From NCBI GenBank assembly GCA_004010935.1, contig CP026511.1:806001-870000 (forward strand): 64,000 nt of DNA. Reading direction: 5' to 3'. A program made the translations under genes and the position numbers. The stretch comes from Pseudomonadaceae bacterium SI-3. GTDB taxonomy: Bacteria > Pseudomonadota > Gammaproteobacteria > Pseudomonadales > Pseudomonadaceae. The notes below the pieces were generated by a model. The model did no database searches. It had not been told where the DNA came from and saw only the letters and a program-made list of their open reading frames with translations. Shown here piece by piece: positions 8,592 to 17,884 of the stretch. Numbering within the stretch: position 1 is the first letter of the stretch; each line of letters opens with the position of its first letter.

Positions 8592-10127
8592 ATGTACCGA
8601 AACCTGCTTGGCTATTCGCCTTCGCGATTGATGTTCGGTGTGCTTGCCGCAAGCGTACTTTCGCTTTCTGCCCATGCGGCTCCTCTTACCCGCGACAATG
8701 GTGCGCCTGTAGGCAACAACCAGAACTCGCAAACTGCCGGCCCCAACGGCTCGACCCTGCTGCAGGATGTGCAGCTGCTGCAGAAGCTGCAGCGCTTCGG
8801 CCGGGAGCGTGTACCTGAGCGAGTGGTGCATGCGCGCGGTACGGGCGCCCATGGCGAATTCACCGCTAGCGACGATATTTCCGATTTGTCCCTGGCCAAA
8901 GTCTTTGAAAAGGGCAGCACGACGCCGGTATTCGTGCGCTTTTCCGCCGTCGTGCATGGCGTGCATTCGCCGGAAACCCTACGTGATCCCCGCGGCTTCG
9001 CCACCAAGTTCTACACGGCAGACGGAAATTGGGACCTCGTCGGTAACAACTTCCCGACCTTTTTCATCCGCGACGCGATCATGTTTCCGGACATGGTCCA
9101 CGCGTTCAAGCCGGATCCTCGCACCAATCTGGATGACGACACGCGTCGCTTCGACTTCCTCTCTCACCATCCGGAGTCCACTCGCACCCTGACCCTGCTG
9201 TATTCGAACCAGGGCACGCCGGCCAGCTACCGGATGATGGACGGCAACGGTGTTCACGCCTACAAGCTGATCAATGATCAGGGCGACGTGCACTACGTGA
9301 AGTTTCACTGGAAAAGCCTGCAGGGTCTGAAGAACCTGGATCCGAAGGAAACCCAGGAGATGCAGGGCAAGGACTACAGCCACCTGACCTCGGACCTGAT
9401 CGCCGCTATCGACCGAGGCGACTATCCGAAGTGGGACCTCTACATCCAAGTACTCAAGCCTGAGGATCTGGCTAGGTTCGACTTCGATCCGCTGGACGCC
9501 ACCAAGATCTGGCCCGACGTGCCGGAGCGCAAGATCGGTCAGATGGTGCTGAACAAGAACCCGGACAACGTCTTCCAAGAGACTGAGCAGGTCGCCATGG
9601 CCCCGGCCAACCTGGTGCCTGGCATCGAGCCGTCCGAGGATCGTCTGCTGCAAGGTCGTCTCTTTTCCTATGCCGATACCCAGATGTACCGCGTCGGCGC
9701 CAACGGCATGAGCCTGCCGATCAACCGTCCTCAGGTCCCCGTCAACAACGGCAACCAGGATGGGCAGCTGAATAGCGGGCATACCACCACCAGCGTCAAC
9801 TATCAGCCGAGCCGCCGCGAAAACCGTGAAGAAACGCCGCGGGCGGTCTACAGCAAGACCGCACTGACCGGCACCACCCAACAGGCGCCTATCTACCGCG
9901 AGCAGAACTTCAAGCAGACCGGCGAGCTGTACCGCTCATTCAGCAAGAAGGAGCAGACGGATTTGATCAACACATTGGGTGGCGAATTGGCTAAGGCTGA
10001 TCAGGAAGCGCGCTACCTCCTGCTGTCGTACTTCTACAGGGCGGATGCCGAGTACGGTGAAGGCCTGACCAGGGTCGCCCAGTCCGACCTCGAGCGGGTC
10101 AAGGCGCTGGCCGCCAACCTGAACTGA
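8592..10127 (+). CDS. katB: Periplasmic catalase KatB
   Basis: Clade-type haem catalase that decomposes hydrogen peroxide, 511 residues with an N-terminal signal peptide (hydrophobic 13-29, likely cleavage after AHA). The distal-site His is H80 in ERVVHARGTGAHGEF; the NNFPTFFIRD segment holds the distal Asn; the proximal haem Tyr lies in RLFSYADTQMYRVG. The start at 8592 is preceded by AAAAGGA. An exported catalase followed by an exported ankyrin protein matches katB-ankB of P. aeruginosa, where katB is peroxide-inducible through OxyR. I searched for an OxyR box in the 190 bases upstream and could not define one. Confidence 0.95.
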   Translation: MYRNLLGYSPSRLMFGVLAASVLSLSAHAAPLTRDNGAPVGNNQNSQTAGPNGSTLLQDVQLLQKLQRFGRERVPERVVHARGTGAHGEFTASDDISDLSLAKVFEKGSTTPVFVRFSAVVHGVHSPETLRDPRGFATKFYTADGNWDLVGNNFPTFFIRDAIMFPDMVHAFKPDPRTNLDDDTRRFDFLSHHPESTRTLTLLYSNQGTPASYRMMDGNGVHAYKLINDQGDVHYVKFHWKSLQGLKNLDPKETQEMQGKDYSHLTSDLIAAIDRGDYPKWDLYIQVLKPEDLARFDFDPLDATKIWPDVPERKIGQMVLNKNPDNVFQETEQVAMAPANLVPGIEPSEDRLLQGRLFSYADTQMYRVGANGMSLPINRPQVPVNNGNQDGQLNSGHTTTSVNYQPSRRENREETPRAVYSKTALTGTTQQAPIYREQNFKQTGELYRSFSKKEQTDLINTLGGELAKADQEARYLLLSYFYRADAEYGEGLTRVAQSDLERVKALAANLN

Positions 10128-10159
10128 TGCGGCACGGCTGTCGCTACGCACGACGGCAC

Positions 10160-10187
10160 TGACCCGAGCCCTGCTCGGGTCATCTAT
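10160..10187 (+). terminator. Hairpin between katB and ankB
   Basis: TGACCCGAGC / CCT / GCTCGGGTCA is a perfect 10-bp stem with a 3-base loop followed by TCTATTT. It lies inside the presumed katB-ankB operon, so it may be a partial terminator that lowers ankB expression or an mRNA-stabilising stem for katB. Confidence 0.55.
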
Positions 10188-10201
10188 TTCAGGAGCAGAG
10201 G

Positions 10202-10753
10202 ATGAAGTGCTTTTATCTGATGGCTGTTTTGCTGCTCGGCAGCGGGCAGGCAATCGCCGCGCCGGAACTGAACGCGGTGTCGAGCGACGCCGAGCAGGTC
10301 CAGACCCAGCTACGCGATTACTTCTTCAACGCAGCACGTTTTGGCGATAACGAAGTTCTCAACGAGTTCATCCAGTCCGGATACGACCTCAACACTGCTG
10401 ACGACAAGGGCTACACCGCTTTGATCCTGGCGGCCTACAACGGTCAGCCGGACACGGTGGAGCGGCTTATCGCTGCCGGCGCCAATGCTTGTGCTCAGGA
10501 TGCGCGCGGTAACACCGCCCTGATGGGCGCGATCTTCAAAGGTGAGCTGCGCATTGCCAAGCGCTTGCTAGCCACCGAGTGCGACCCCGATCAGCGCAAC
10601 CATGCAGGCCAGACCCCGGCCATGTATGCCGCGCTGTTCCAGCGGGATGCCTTGCTCCAAGCGCTACGCGAGCGCGGGGCCGATCTCGAGGCAAGCGATC
10701 CGATGGGCAACAAGGTCGAGAGCCTGGCGCGTGGAGAAATTCGTATCCGCTGA
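10202..10753 (+). CDS. ankB: Periplasmic ankyrin-repeat protein AnkB
   Basis: 183-residue exported protein with a signal peptide (MKCFYLMAVLLLGSGQAIAA) and four to five ankyrin repeats: DLNTADDKGYTALILAAYNGQ, ACAQDARGNTALMGAIFKGE, DPDQRNHAGQTPAMYAALFQ and a final partial ADLEASDPMGN. In P. aeruginosa AnkB is needed for full KatB activity in the periplasm, and the same adjacency here supports that role. It begins 74 bases after katB, with AGGAGCAGAGG just before the ATG, and a hairpin stands between them. It ends back-to-back with the cyanase stop codon. Confidence 0.9.
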   Translation: MKCFYLMAVLLLGSGQAIAAPELNAVSSDAEQVQTQLRDYFFNAARFGDNEVLNEFIQSGYDLNTADDKGYTALILAAYNGQPDTVERLIAAGANACAQDARGNTALMGAIFKGELRIAKRLLATECDPDQRNHAGQTPAMYAALFQRDALLQALRERGADLEASDPMGNKVESLARGEIRIR

Positions 10754-11203
10754 TCAGTAACTCTTGTACGGCAAGAACTTGCCCGACAGGACGACGTTGA
10801 CCCGGTCGCCCTTGGGATCCGGCTGGCGTTGGATGTCCATGGAGAAATCGATGGCGCTCATGATGCCGTCGCCGAATTCTTCGTGGATCAATTCCTTAAT
10901 GGTGCTGCCGTAGACGTTGACCAGCTCATACCAGCGATAAATGAGCGGATCGGTGGGCACGGAGGTGGGCAGTGACCCTTTATAGGGCACGATCTGTAGC
11001 CAGGCGACGGCTTCGTCTGGCAGCTCGAACAGCTTGCCCAGGGTTTCTGCCTGAGTCTTGTCGAAGGCCATCTGCCCCAGGCAACCGGCGGTGGTCCATT
11101 CCTTGGACATGCCTATGGATTCTGCGACCTGGGTCCATTTGAGGTGCTTGCGGACCTTGGCAGAAACGATCATCTGGGTCACTTGGCTACGGCAGGAAAT
11201 CAT
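10754..11203 (-). CDS. cynS: Cyanate hydratase (cyanase)
   Basis: Cyanase converts cyanate and bicarbonate to carbamate, which decays to ammonia and carbon dioxide. The 149-residue protein has the helical N-terminal domain and the C-terminal catalytic domain. The catalytic triad known from E. coli (Arg96, Glu99, Ser122) is present as R90 and E93 in YRWYELVNVYG and S116 in GIMSAIDF; the ending LSGKFLPYKSY is also typical. I chose ATG 11203, with AGAGGAA upstream. No cynT (carbonic anhydrase) or cynR lies beside it. A use in nitrogen scavenging or cyanate detoxification is inferred. Confidence 0.95.
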   Translation of the reverse strand: MISCRSQVTQMIVSAKVRKHLKWTQVAESIGMSKEWTTAGCLGQMAFDKTQAETLGKLFELPDEAVAWLQIVPYKGSLPTSVPTDPLIYRWYELVNVYGSTIKELIHEEFGDGIMSAIDFSMDIQRQPDPKGDRVNVVLSGKFLPYKSY

Positions 11204-11321
11204 TGCGGGTTCCTCTTCGACTGGAGTGAGCGAGCCGCGTATTGCGGCTGGACGCACACTCCGATGCAGAGGATGTGCCAGTCGGTTGCCTATCGGGCTG
11301 GCCGCGCCATGCCCATTCAAC

Positions 11322-12083
11322 TCAATCGTATTCCGACGGCTCATGCTCGCCGAGCAGACGCCGCTGCCTTGGCGTGGCAGCGGCGATCACATCCGGGTTG
11401 AACCGCCATTGCAGGTAAGGCGAGAACTTCTGCGCCACCATGCGGCGGCCGTAATGCACCTGCAGCAGGTAGCGGCTGCGGTCGGCCGTGCGATTGCGGC
11501 TGCCGGCGTGCCAGAGGTCGCTGCGAAACAGCAGCACGTCACCGGCTTCGCAGAGCACAGGCTGTGGCTCGCGACCCTGCCAGTGGATTTCACCCGTGTG
11601 TGGTTTGCGACCGGACCGATGACTACCGGGTATCACCAGGGTAGGGCAGAGGTCTGCATCGATCTGGTCGAGATAGATATGCGCCGTGCAGACCTGCATC
11701 GGCAGCTCGAAGGCTGGATCCTGTAACCAGTGCTCGGGTAGCTCCAATGCGAGGTAATCGGCATGCAGTTCACCGCCAACGAAGCCCGGATGGCTGCGCC
11801 AGGCAGTCTGGCCGATGACGTGGCAATCCGTGCCGAGACAGGCTTCAGCCAACTCGATCACACCAGGAGGATCAAGCAGGGGAAGCCAGAACGGATCACG
11901 GTTAAAGACGCATTTGTAGTGATCGTCGACCAGACCCTGGTAGTCCCAGTGGATGGGTTCGAGGCGATCGATGGCCGTTCGCACAGCCTCAACCTGCGGC
12001 GGCTGCAACACCTGGCGCAGCAGAACGAAGCCCTGCTCGTGCATGGCCTGTAACTGCGCGGCGGTGCTGCGGCTGGGTGACAT
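11322..12083 (-). CDS. Phytanoyl-CoA dioxygenase (PhyH) family protein
   Basis: Probable Fe(II)/2-oxoglutarate-dependent oxygenase, about 253 residues. The metal triad is visible: H107-x-D109 in GGELHADYLALEL and H192 in SDLWHAGSRNRT, with Arg nearby for 2-oxoglutarate. The N-terminus FVLLRQVLQPPQVEAVRTAID is typical of PhyH proteins. The start at 12083 is the first Met giving the usual length, though the ribosome binding site is weak and the frame is open to 12245. Substrate is unknown; relatives hydroxylate lipids, ectoine or secondary metabolites, and nothing nearby points to one. It lies upstream of cynS on the same strand but with a 118-base gap. Confidence 0.8.
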   Translation of the reverse strand: MSPSRSTAAQLQAMHEQGFVLLRQVLQPPQVEAVRTAIDRLEPIHWDYQGLVDDHYKCVFNRDPFWLPLLDPPGVIELAEACLGTDCHVIGQTAWRSHPGFVGGELHADYLALELPEHWLQDPAFELPMQVCTAHIYLDQIDADLCPTLVIPGSHRSGRKPHTGEIHWQGREPQPVLCEAGDVLLFRSDLWHAGSRNRTADRSRYLLQVHYGRRMVAQKFSPYLQWRFNPDVIAAATPRQRRLLGEHEPSEYD

Positions 12084-12322
12084 GGCGGTCGATTCAGTGA
12101 TGTTCACCGTTATCGACAGTTTGTTGAAAGCTTGGGTTCGTATCCTGCTGGCGCTGGTGATGACCTGTCGTCGCAGCAGGCACACGGCCACAAGCGGTGA
12201 GCCCGTTTCACCCTTTCCTGTGCGAACCCCGGCGCGCAGCCACAAGCGGCGTCTGCCGGGTTCGCTTTTAGCCTCGAATGACAGCGAAGCTGCTGCTCAA
12301 GGCCGTCAAGTTTGCTTGAGTT

Positions 12323-15300
12323 CTAGACGCCCGCTCCGCTGACGATCCTCAACCCGCTCTGACCATTGCCTTGTCGCTGCACCTGAATCTGCACCGGGAT
12401 GCGTTCATGCATCTCCGCCACGTGTGAGATCACCGCCACCTTGCGGCCCTGAGCCTGTAGCGAATCCAAGGCGTCCATGGCGATCTGCAGGGATTCCGGG
12501 TCGAGGCTGCCGAAGCCTTCGTCGATGAACAGCGACTCGATCTTGAGCTTGCTCGACGCCATCGAGGCCAGTCCCAGCGCCAGGGCCAGCGAGACGAGGA
12601 AGGTCTCTCCACCCGACAGCGAATGCACCGAGCGCAGCTCGTCGCCCATCTCCGTGTCCATCACCAGTAACCCCAGCGGGCTGCCGCCGCGCTTGAGCCG
12701 ATAACGACGAGCCAGCTGTCGCAATTGCACATTGGCGTGCTGCACCAGGAGGTCGAGGTTGTAGGCCTGGGCGATCTTGCGGAAGGCACCGCCATCGCTG
12801 GAGCCGATCAGCGCGGCGATACGGCCCCAGCGCTGGCTTTCGCTGGTGGCCTCGGCGATCTGTTGAAGCAGTGCCTGGCTCTGGTTGCGTCGGCGGTCAT
12901 CGTCGAGCAGCGCGGCGCGGGTTTCGGCGCTGCGTTGCTCGGCGGCATTGCAGTTGATTTCCTGCTCCGCGTACTGGCGCTTCAGGGTTTCGCCGTCCGG
13001 CGCAACGGGCTGCCCGGCCTGATGCGCGGCCAGCCTCTGCGTGCAGCCGTCCAGCCGTTCACGGCTGCGGGCGAGCAGTTCGGTGTTGGCGCGCAGACGT
13101 TCGCGGGCTTCGGCGAGCAATGAGTCGTCCAGTTGCAGCAACTGGGTGAGGGTCGCATCGTCCAGATCGGGATGCGCAGCGCGCCACGCGGCAAGTTCTT
13201 CGTCGAGTGTTTTGCGTTCGGCCAGCAGTTCGTCGCGGCGCTCGGCGCAGTTCTGCTGCTCGCTGGCAAGCCGGGTCAGCTCGACGCGCGCTTCGTTGAG
13301 TTGCCGGTCAATGTCGGCCTGGTGCTGGCGAGCAGTCTGGATCGTGTTCTCCAGTTGCTGCTGCCAGGCCGCGGCGCTGGCTTGCTCGCCCAGGCTGTCG
13401 CGCAGGCTCTGACGACAGGCCAACTCTCGGGCTTCGAGGTCACTGAGGCGGGCGGCGCAGGCCTTTTGCTGATCGAGACGATTCTGTTGCTGAAGCTGCT
13501 CACGTTCCAGTGCGCTCTGGCGCTGTTGCTGCTCCTCAGCGACCTCTGATTGTTGGTCGATCTGCTGGCGCCGGGCCTCGACCTGGCCGTCGAGCTGCAT
13601 GAAGGTTTCGGCGGGTGCCTCGCGCCAACGGCTGAGCAGGGCGGCCGGTAACAGGCTGGCGAATTCGGCCAGCTCCTCGTCCAATCGTTCCTCATCGCGG
13701 GCGATGGCGTCGCGCTGGCCGGTGAGGGCCTGGCTCGCCTGACCGCAGGCGTCGCGTGCACTTTGCCAAGCGTGCTGCAGGGTTTCGCTGCGCTGCTGCA
13801 GCGCCAGCAGTTCGCGCTGGCGGACGTTGGCCGTGGTGATCTCGGTTTTGAGCGTGGCGAGTTTCGTATCCAGCCAGGAGTGGCGTTCTGTTTCCGGCTC
13901 TTGCAGCAGCTCGGCATAAAGGGGCAGTGCGGTCAGTTGCGGCTCCAGCTTTGCCAGCTCATCGGCGATTTCCGCGTGCCGTTGCCCGTTCTGTTTCATG
14001 CCGGTGGTCAGGGCGATGTGCTGGTCGCGCAGCGCCTGGAGTTTTTCGTCGTTACTTTTGAGCTGCAGCTGGGCCTGCTCGGCTTCGCGCTCGTCGCCCT
14101 GGTCGAGGGCAGCGAGCAGCGCCTTGCCGTCATGCCAGGGATGCTCGAGGCTGCCGCAGACGCTGCACGGCTCGCCAGGGGCCAGCGCCGCGCGCAAGGC
14201 TTCGACATTGGCGCTGCGAGCTATGCGCTGGCGCTCCAGCAGGGCCTGTACCACCTTGAGCGCCTTTTCCGCGTCATCGCGCTCGCTTCGAGCGAGTTTG
14301 CCGGCCTGCGTCAGGGCGTTGAGTTCGTGCTGCTGACGGCTCTGTTCATGGCGCAACGTCCGCTGCTGATCTGTTAGTTGCTGATGACGGGACCAGATCC
14401 CGAGCAGGGTTTCGCCTTCGCGCTGGGCGTCGCGCCAAACGTCGAGCCCTGTGTTCAGTTGCGCGAGCTGGTCGGCCAGGCCCGTTGCGCCGCCCATCCC
14501 AGTTTGCAGTTCGTCGAGCGCCTTGCGTGCCTGCACCTGTGCGGCCTCGGCGGTCTTGGCAGCAGTTTCCAGAGCGGGGAGTTCCAGGCGGCCCTGTTGC
14601 AGGCGCGCCGCGATTTGCACGGCCTGCTGCAGGCGAGGACGGTAGCCATTCCAGGCGGCGCACAATGGCTGCAATTCGGTGCTGCGGGCGAGCCCTTCGG
14701 TCAAGGCCGCCAGTTGGGTAGAGGCTTTTTCCTGTTGCTGTCGCAGCTGAGCGAGGGTCTGTTCGCCGGCCTTGCTTGCGGCTTCGGCGTGTTCGGTTTG
14801 CCGCCGCGCGTCACCCAGGTCATTGGTCAGATGGCTAAGGCGCTCTTCTTCGCGGCGCGCCTGAACCAGTTGGGGTTCGGCAGATTTGAGCGCCTGCTCC
14901 GCTGCTTTCAACGCATCGGTCGACGTCTTGCAGAGATGCTCCAGCTCGTCGAGCCGCTGCTGGACTGCGCTGTGCTCGCGACCATGGCGAGCCAGGTTTT
15001 CCTCAACCTTCGCCAGCAGCGGCGCCAGCGCCTGCTCACGGATGAAGCGATGCCGTTGCGGCGCCAGGAGCTCGAACAGCCCGAGGATGCGTCGGGCGTC
15101 GGCCAGGTTCTCATGCTCGGATTCAGCATCGCTCAGCTGCTGCCGGGCGGTTTCGTGATCGCCTTGTAAGCGGGCCAGGTCCTGCAGCCTTTGACTTTGC
15201 TGTTTCAGCGTTTCGAGCTGTTGTTGCAGCGCCTTGAGTTCGGCCAGTTGCGTCTGGTGCTGGGCTTCCACCGCCTGGCGCGCTTCGGCGCCTAGAGGTT

Positions 15301-15979
15301 GCACGCCGCCGGCCTGCTGTTGCAGCGCGGTGAGCGCTTCGCGGGCGCGTTTGGCGGCTTCGAAGGCCGCCTGGCCGAGGCGGCTGTAGAGGCCGGTGTC
15401 GGTGAGCTTTTCCAGCAGGGTGCCGCGGTCGTTGTCGTCGGCTTTAAGAAAGGCGGAAAACTCGCTCTGCGCCAGCAACACGGCGCGGGTGAACTGGGGC
15501 AGGGTCAGGCCGAGCTTGGCTTCGAGCAGTTCCCTAAATTCGCGCTTCTTGCCGCTGGCCAGCAACTGGTCGCGATCCAGGTCGAGCAGGCTCTGGTTGC
15601 TGGCCTGCAAACGCCCGTCGATCTTCTCGCGAGCGCGCTTGACCTCCCAGCGGGCGCGGTAGCGGTGGCCATCCACGCCGACAAAATCCACTTCCGCGTA
15701 GCCGCTGCCACAGCCCCGGCGCAGCAGGTTGCGCTCGTCGCCGCTGCCGATCTCGTCGCTACCGTCGGGCACCTTGCTCAGCAGCGAGGCGCCGTCGAGC
15801 CGTGGTGTGCTACCGAACAGCGCCAGACACAGCGCATCGAGAATCGTGCTCTTGCCGGCCCCTGTTGGCCCGGTAATGGCGAACAGGCCGGCGCTGGCCA
15901 GGGGTTCTGCGGTGAAGTCGATGACCTGCTCGCCGGCCAGCGAGGCGAGGTTCTTCAGGCGAATGGCGAGGATCTTCAT
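12323..15979 (-). CDS. sbcC: Exonuclease subunit SbcC (Rad50-like SMC ATPase)
   Basis: ATPase subunit of the SbcCD nuclease, which cleaves hairpins and processes DNA ends. The 1218-residue protein has Walker A GPTGAGKST (residues 37-45), long coiled-coil arms, and a central zinc hook (EPCSVCGSLEHPW, CxxC). At the C-terminus are the ABC signature SGGETFLVSLALALGLA and Walker B SLFIDEGFGSLD. Its ATG overlaps the sbcD stop by four bases, so the pair is co-translated. It is longer than E. coli SbcC (1048) because of longer coiled coils, as is common in Pseudomonas. Long open frames on the other strand are shadows. Confidence 0.96.
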   Translation of the reverse strand: MKILAIRLKNLASLAGEQVIDFTAEPLASAGLFAITGPTGAGKSTILDALCLALFGSTPRLDGASLLSKVPDGSDEIGSGDERNLLRRGCGSGYAEVDFVGVDGHRYRARWEVKRAREKIDGRLQASNQSLLDLDRDQLLASGKKREFRELLEAKLGLTLPQFTRAVLLAQSEFSAFLKADDNDRGTLLEKLTDTGLYSRLGQAAFEAAKRAREALTALQQQAGGVQPLGAEARQAVEAQHQTQLAELKALQQQLETLKQQSQRLQDLARLQGDHETARQQLSDAESEHENLADARRILGLFELLAPQRHRFIREQALAPLLAKVEENLARHGREHSAVQQRLDELEHLCKTSTDALKAAEQALKSAEPQLVQARREEERLSHLTNDLGDARRQTEHAEAASKAGEQTLAQLRQQQEKASTQLAALTEGLARSTELQPLCAAWNGYRPRLQQAVQIAARLQQGRLELPALETAAKTAEAAQVQARKALDELQTGMGGATGLADQLAQLNTGLDVWRDAQREGETLLGIWSRHQQLTDQQRTLRHEQSRQQHELNALTQAGKLARSERDDAEKALKVVQALLERQRIARSANVEALRAALAPGEPCSVCGSLEHPWHDGKALLAALDQGDEREAEQAQLQLKSNDEKLQALRDQHIALTTGMKQNGQRHAEIADELAKLEPQLTALPLYAELLQEPETERHSWLDTKLATLKTEITTANVRQRELLALQQRSETLQHAWQSARDACGQASQALTGQRDAIARDEERLDEELAEFASLLPAALLSRWREAPAETFMQLDGQVEARRQQIDQQSEVAEEQQQRQSALEREQLQQQNRLDQQKACAARLSDLEARELACRQSLRDSLGEQASAAAWQQQLENTIQTARQHQADIDRQLNEARVELTRLASEQQNCAERRDELLAERKTLDEELAAWRAAHPDLDDATLTQLLQLDDSLLAEARERLRANTELLARSRERLDGCTQRLAAHQAGQPVAPDGETLKRQYAEQEINCNAAEQRSAETRAALLDDDRRRNQSQALLQQIAEATSESQRWGRIAALIGSSDGGAFRKIAQAYNLDLLVQHANVQLRQLARRYRLKRGGSPLGLLVMDTEMGDELRSVHSLSGGETFLVSLALALGLASMASSKLKIESLFIDEGFGSLDPESLQIAMDALDSLQAQGRKVAVISHVAEMHERIPVQIQVQRQGNGQSGLRIVSGAGV

Positions 15980-17211
15980 CGGGCGTCTCCTTCACCTTCG
16001 AACTCAACGCCTTGCAAAAGGCTGGCGAAGTCGTCCAGTGCCTGCTCATCCGGCGGGTTGCCGAACTGTTCTTCCCAGGCGCGCGCGAAGAGTTCCTGCG
16101 GAGTGATCTGGTCGAGGCCAAGCAGCACCTCCGAGTCGGCCTCACCGCGTTTCCCTGCGTATTCACTGGCGATTCGCACCAGCCGGCAGGCCTTTCCGGT
16201 GATCGCCGTTTCGATGCGCTGGCGCAGGTCCGGAAGCGGCTCGTCGAGCTGCACGCGCACTTCCAGCCAGGGCAGGTTCTCGGCGAACAGGCCTACCGGC
16301 GGCAGCGCTTCGAGCTGGCTGATGACGTCGGCCAAGGGCGCACGGCCGATGCGGATCATCTCCACGGCGCGGGGCACGGGTAGCGCCTCGACGCTGGCGA
16401 GCTGGTCGCCCTCGAAACTGACCAGCAACACCTGATGCGGGTAGTTGATCTCGCCGAACGAAAGCGGCAAGGGCGAGCCGCTGTAGCGGATGCGCTCCTG
16501 CGCGGCGACCTTCTGCGGTTTGTGCAGGTGGCCGAGGGCAACGTAGGCGATAGGCTCGGGGAACAAGCTGGCGGGCAGCGCCTCGGCATTGCCGATGACG
16601 ATGTTGCGCTCCGAATCCTCCGACACCGCGCCGCCGGCCATGTGAGCATGGCTCATGGCGATTAGCGCCTGGCCGGGCTGGCGCTGCGCCTCGGCCGCGG
16701 CAATCAGGTGCTGATGCACATGACGGATGCCGGCCATGTAGTCTTCGCCCGCCTCACCACCAGTGACTTCCGCCGGGCGCAGAAAGGGCAGGGCGAGGCA
16801 CCAGCCCGCCACTTCGCCTTTGGCATCGTGCAGCGGGACCAACAGCCGACCATGATCGAGCTGATGGTCCGCCAGCCAGCTGATCCGGCCGATGGCGTGG
16901 GCGTTGAGGCGCCTCATCAGCGGCCCAGGCAGTTCGATGCGCCCGCCGGAATCGTGGTTGCCGGCGATCATGACGATGTCCAGCTGCGGTAGCTTTTCGT
17001 GGGCGCGGACGATGAAGTCGTAGAGGCGTTCCTGGGCCTTGAGCGGCGGGTTGACCGTGTCGAAGATGTCGCCAGCGATGAGCAGGGCGTCCGGCTGGTG
17101 GACGGTTAGCTGGTCGAGCAGCCAGGCGAGGAACTGCGCGTGTTCGTAGTCGCGGTCCTGGCCGTGGAGGGTCTGGCCGAGGTGCCAGTCGGAGGTATGG
17201 ATCAGGCGCAT
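15976..17211 (-). CDS. sbcD: Exonuclease subunit SbcD (Mre11-like nuclease)
   Basis: Mn-dependent nuclease subunit of SbcCD, 411 residues. All phosphoesterase motifs are present near the N-terminus: HTSDWHLGQTLHG (I), LLIAGDIFD (II), IAGNHDS (III), then MSHAHM (IV) and VALGHLHKPQ (V). The C-terminal part forms the capping domain and the SbcC-binding tail. It precedes sbcC with a four-base overlap. Its upstream region is a large non-coding composite repeat (17.2-18.3 kb), so its promoter probably sits within the first hundred bases beyond 17211. Confidence 0.96.
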   Translation of the reverse strand: MRLIHTSDWHLGQTLHGQDRDYEHAQFLAWLLDQLTVHQPDALLIAGDIFDTVNPPLKAQERLYDFIVRAHEKLPQLDIVMIAGNHDSGGRIELPGPLMRRLNAHAIGRISWLADHQLDHGRLLVPLHDAKGEVAGWCLALPFLRPAEVTGGEAGEDYMAGIRHVHQHLIAAAEAQRQPGQALIAMSHAHMAGGAVSEDSERNIVIGNAEALPASLFPEPIAYVALGHLHKPQKVAAQERIRYSGSPLPLSFGEINYPHQVLLVSFEGDQLASVEALPVPRAVEMIRIGRAPLADVISQLEALPPVGLFAENLPWLEVRVQLDEPLPDLRQRIETAITGKACRLVRIASEYAGKRGEADSEVLLGLDQITPQELFARAWEEQFGNPPDEQALDDFASLLQGVEFEGEGDAR

Positions 17212-17340
17212 ACGAAGGGTCTTTTGAACGTTCGGTTGGAATTCACCGCAGCTTGGTGGAAACGGCGGTCAGGGTTCGCGTGTCGCTCTCTGCAAGAGAG
17301 AGTTGGATGCCGAATTGCTTGCCCTTCCACGCAGCCTGTA

Positions 17341-17525
17341 CTCGGCCTTCTGAAAGGGGCGACACCGGTGGTGTCTGATCGGGCGTGCAACGAAACGGTT
17401 GTAAGGACTGTATGTAGGGTGGGTAACGCGAAGCTTACCCACGGACTTTCTGGGAGGTGAAGTGCTGACGAGTCGTGCGCCGACGGTCGTGGAAAATGCT
17501 TTGCAGTTTTCCACCCTACGAAGCT
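17341..17525. repeat. Composite repeat locus 1, module B
   Basis: About 185 bases that recur with very high similarity at 44545-44729. The block starts with the shared CTCGGCCTTCTGAAAGGGGC edge, passes through GGTGGTGTCTGAT and CGAAACGGTTGTAAGG, then GTAGGGTGGGTAACGCGAAG with its inverted partner CTTACCCAC, and ends with a GTGGAAAATGC...GTTTTCCACCCTAC hairpin. No start or binding site supports coding. Confidence 0.75.
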
Positions 17526-17569
17526 TTGGATATTCGGGGTATAGCCCATTGGCGGTGGGCGCCGCGGCA

Positions 17570-17797
17570 TGGGTTTCGCCCTGCTGGGCGAGTCACTTTT
17601 TCTTGAATGGCCAAGAAAAAGTAACCAAAAAGAAGGCCACCCCAACATCCGGGTTTTGCTGCGCAAAACTTCCCTCCCTCCGGCGCTGCTCCGGGGGGCG
17701 TCGCGAAGGGCCATCCCTGGCCCATCGCTCCTCGCTCGGCATCCATGCCTCGCGTCCCCCTGCGCAGCGCCTACGCTCGGCCTCCTGAAGGGGGATT
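17570..17797 (+). repeat. Composite repeat locus 1, module A (forward copy)
   Basis: About 230 bases beginning GTTTCGCCCTGCTGGGCGAG, passing through ACTTTTT...AAAGTAACC and ending in CTCGGCCTCCTGAAGGGGG. An inverted copy lies at about 17885-18112 and two further copies lie at 44.3-45.05 kb. The internal palindromes (CCCTGCTGGGC; CATCCATGCC...) suggest a structured RNA or DNA. The element type is widespread in pseudomonads but has no assigned function that I know of. Confidence 0.75.
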
Positions 17798-17884
17798 GGG
17801 TCCGAGTTGTCTGAAACTTCGCAAACAGCAAAAGAAGCACGCTTTGCTTGTTTGCTGACGAACTAACCAGCAGACGACGCCGAA

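Noticed and set aside
12222..12270. Terminator between the PhyH-like gene and sbcC
   Set aside because: GCGAACCCCGGC and GCCGGGTTCGC pair, but the loop is long (about 21 bases) and the T-run on the relevant minus strand is absent; the plus-strand run is only four T and no plus-strand gene ends here.
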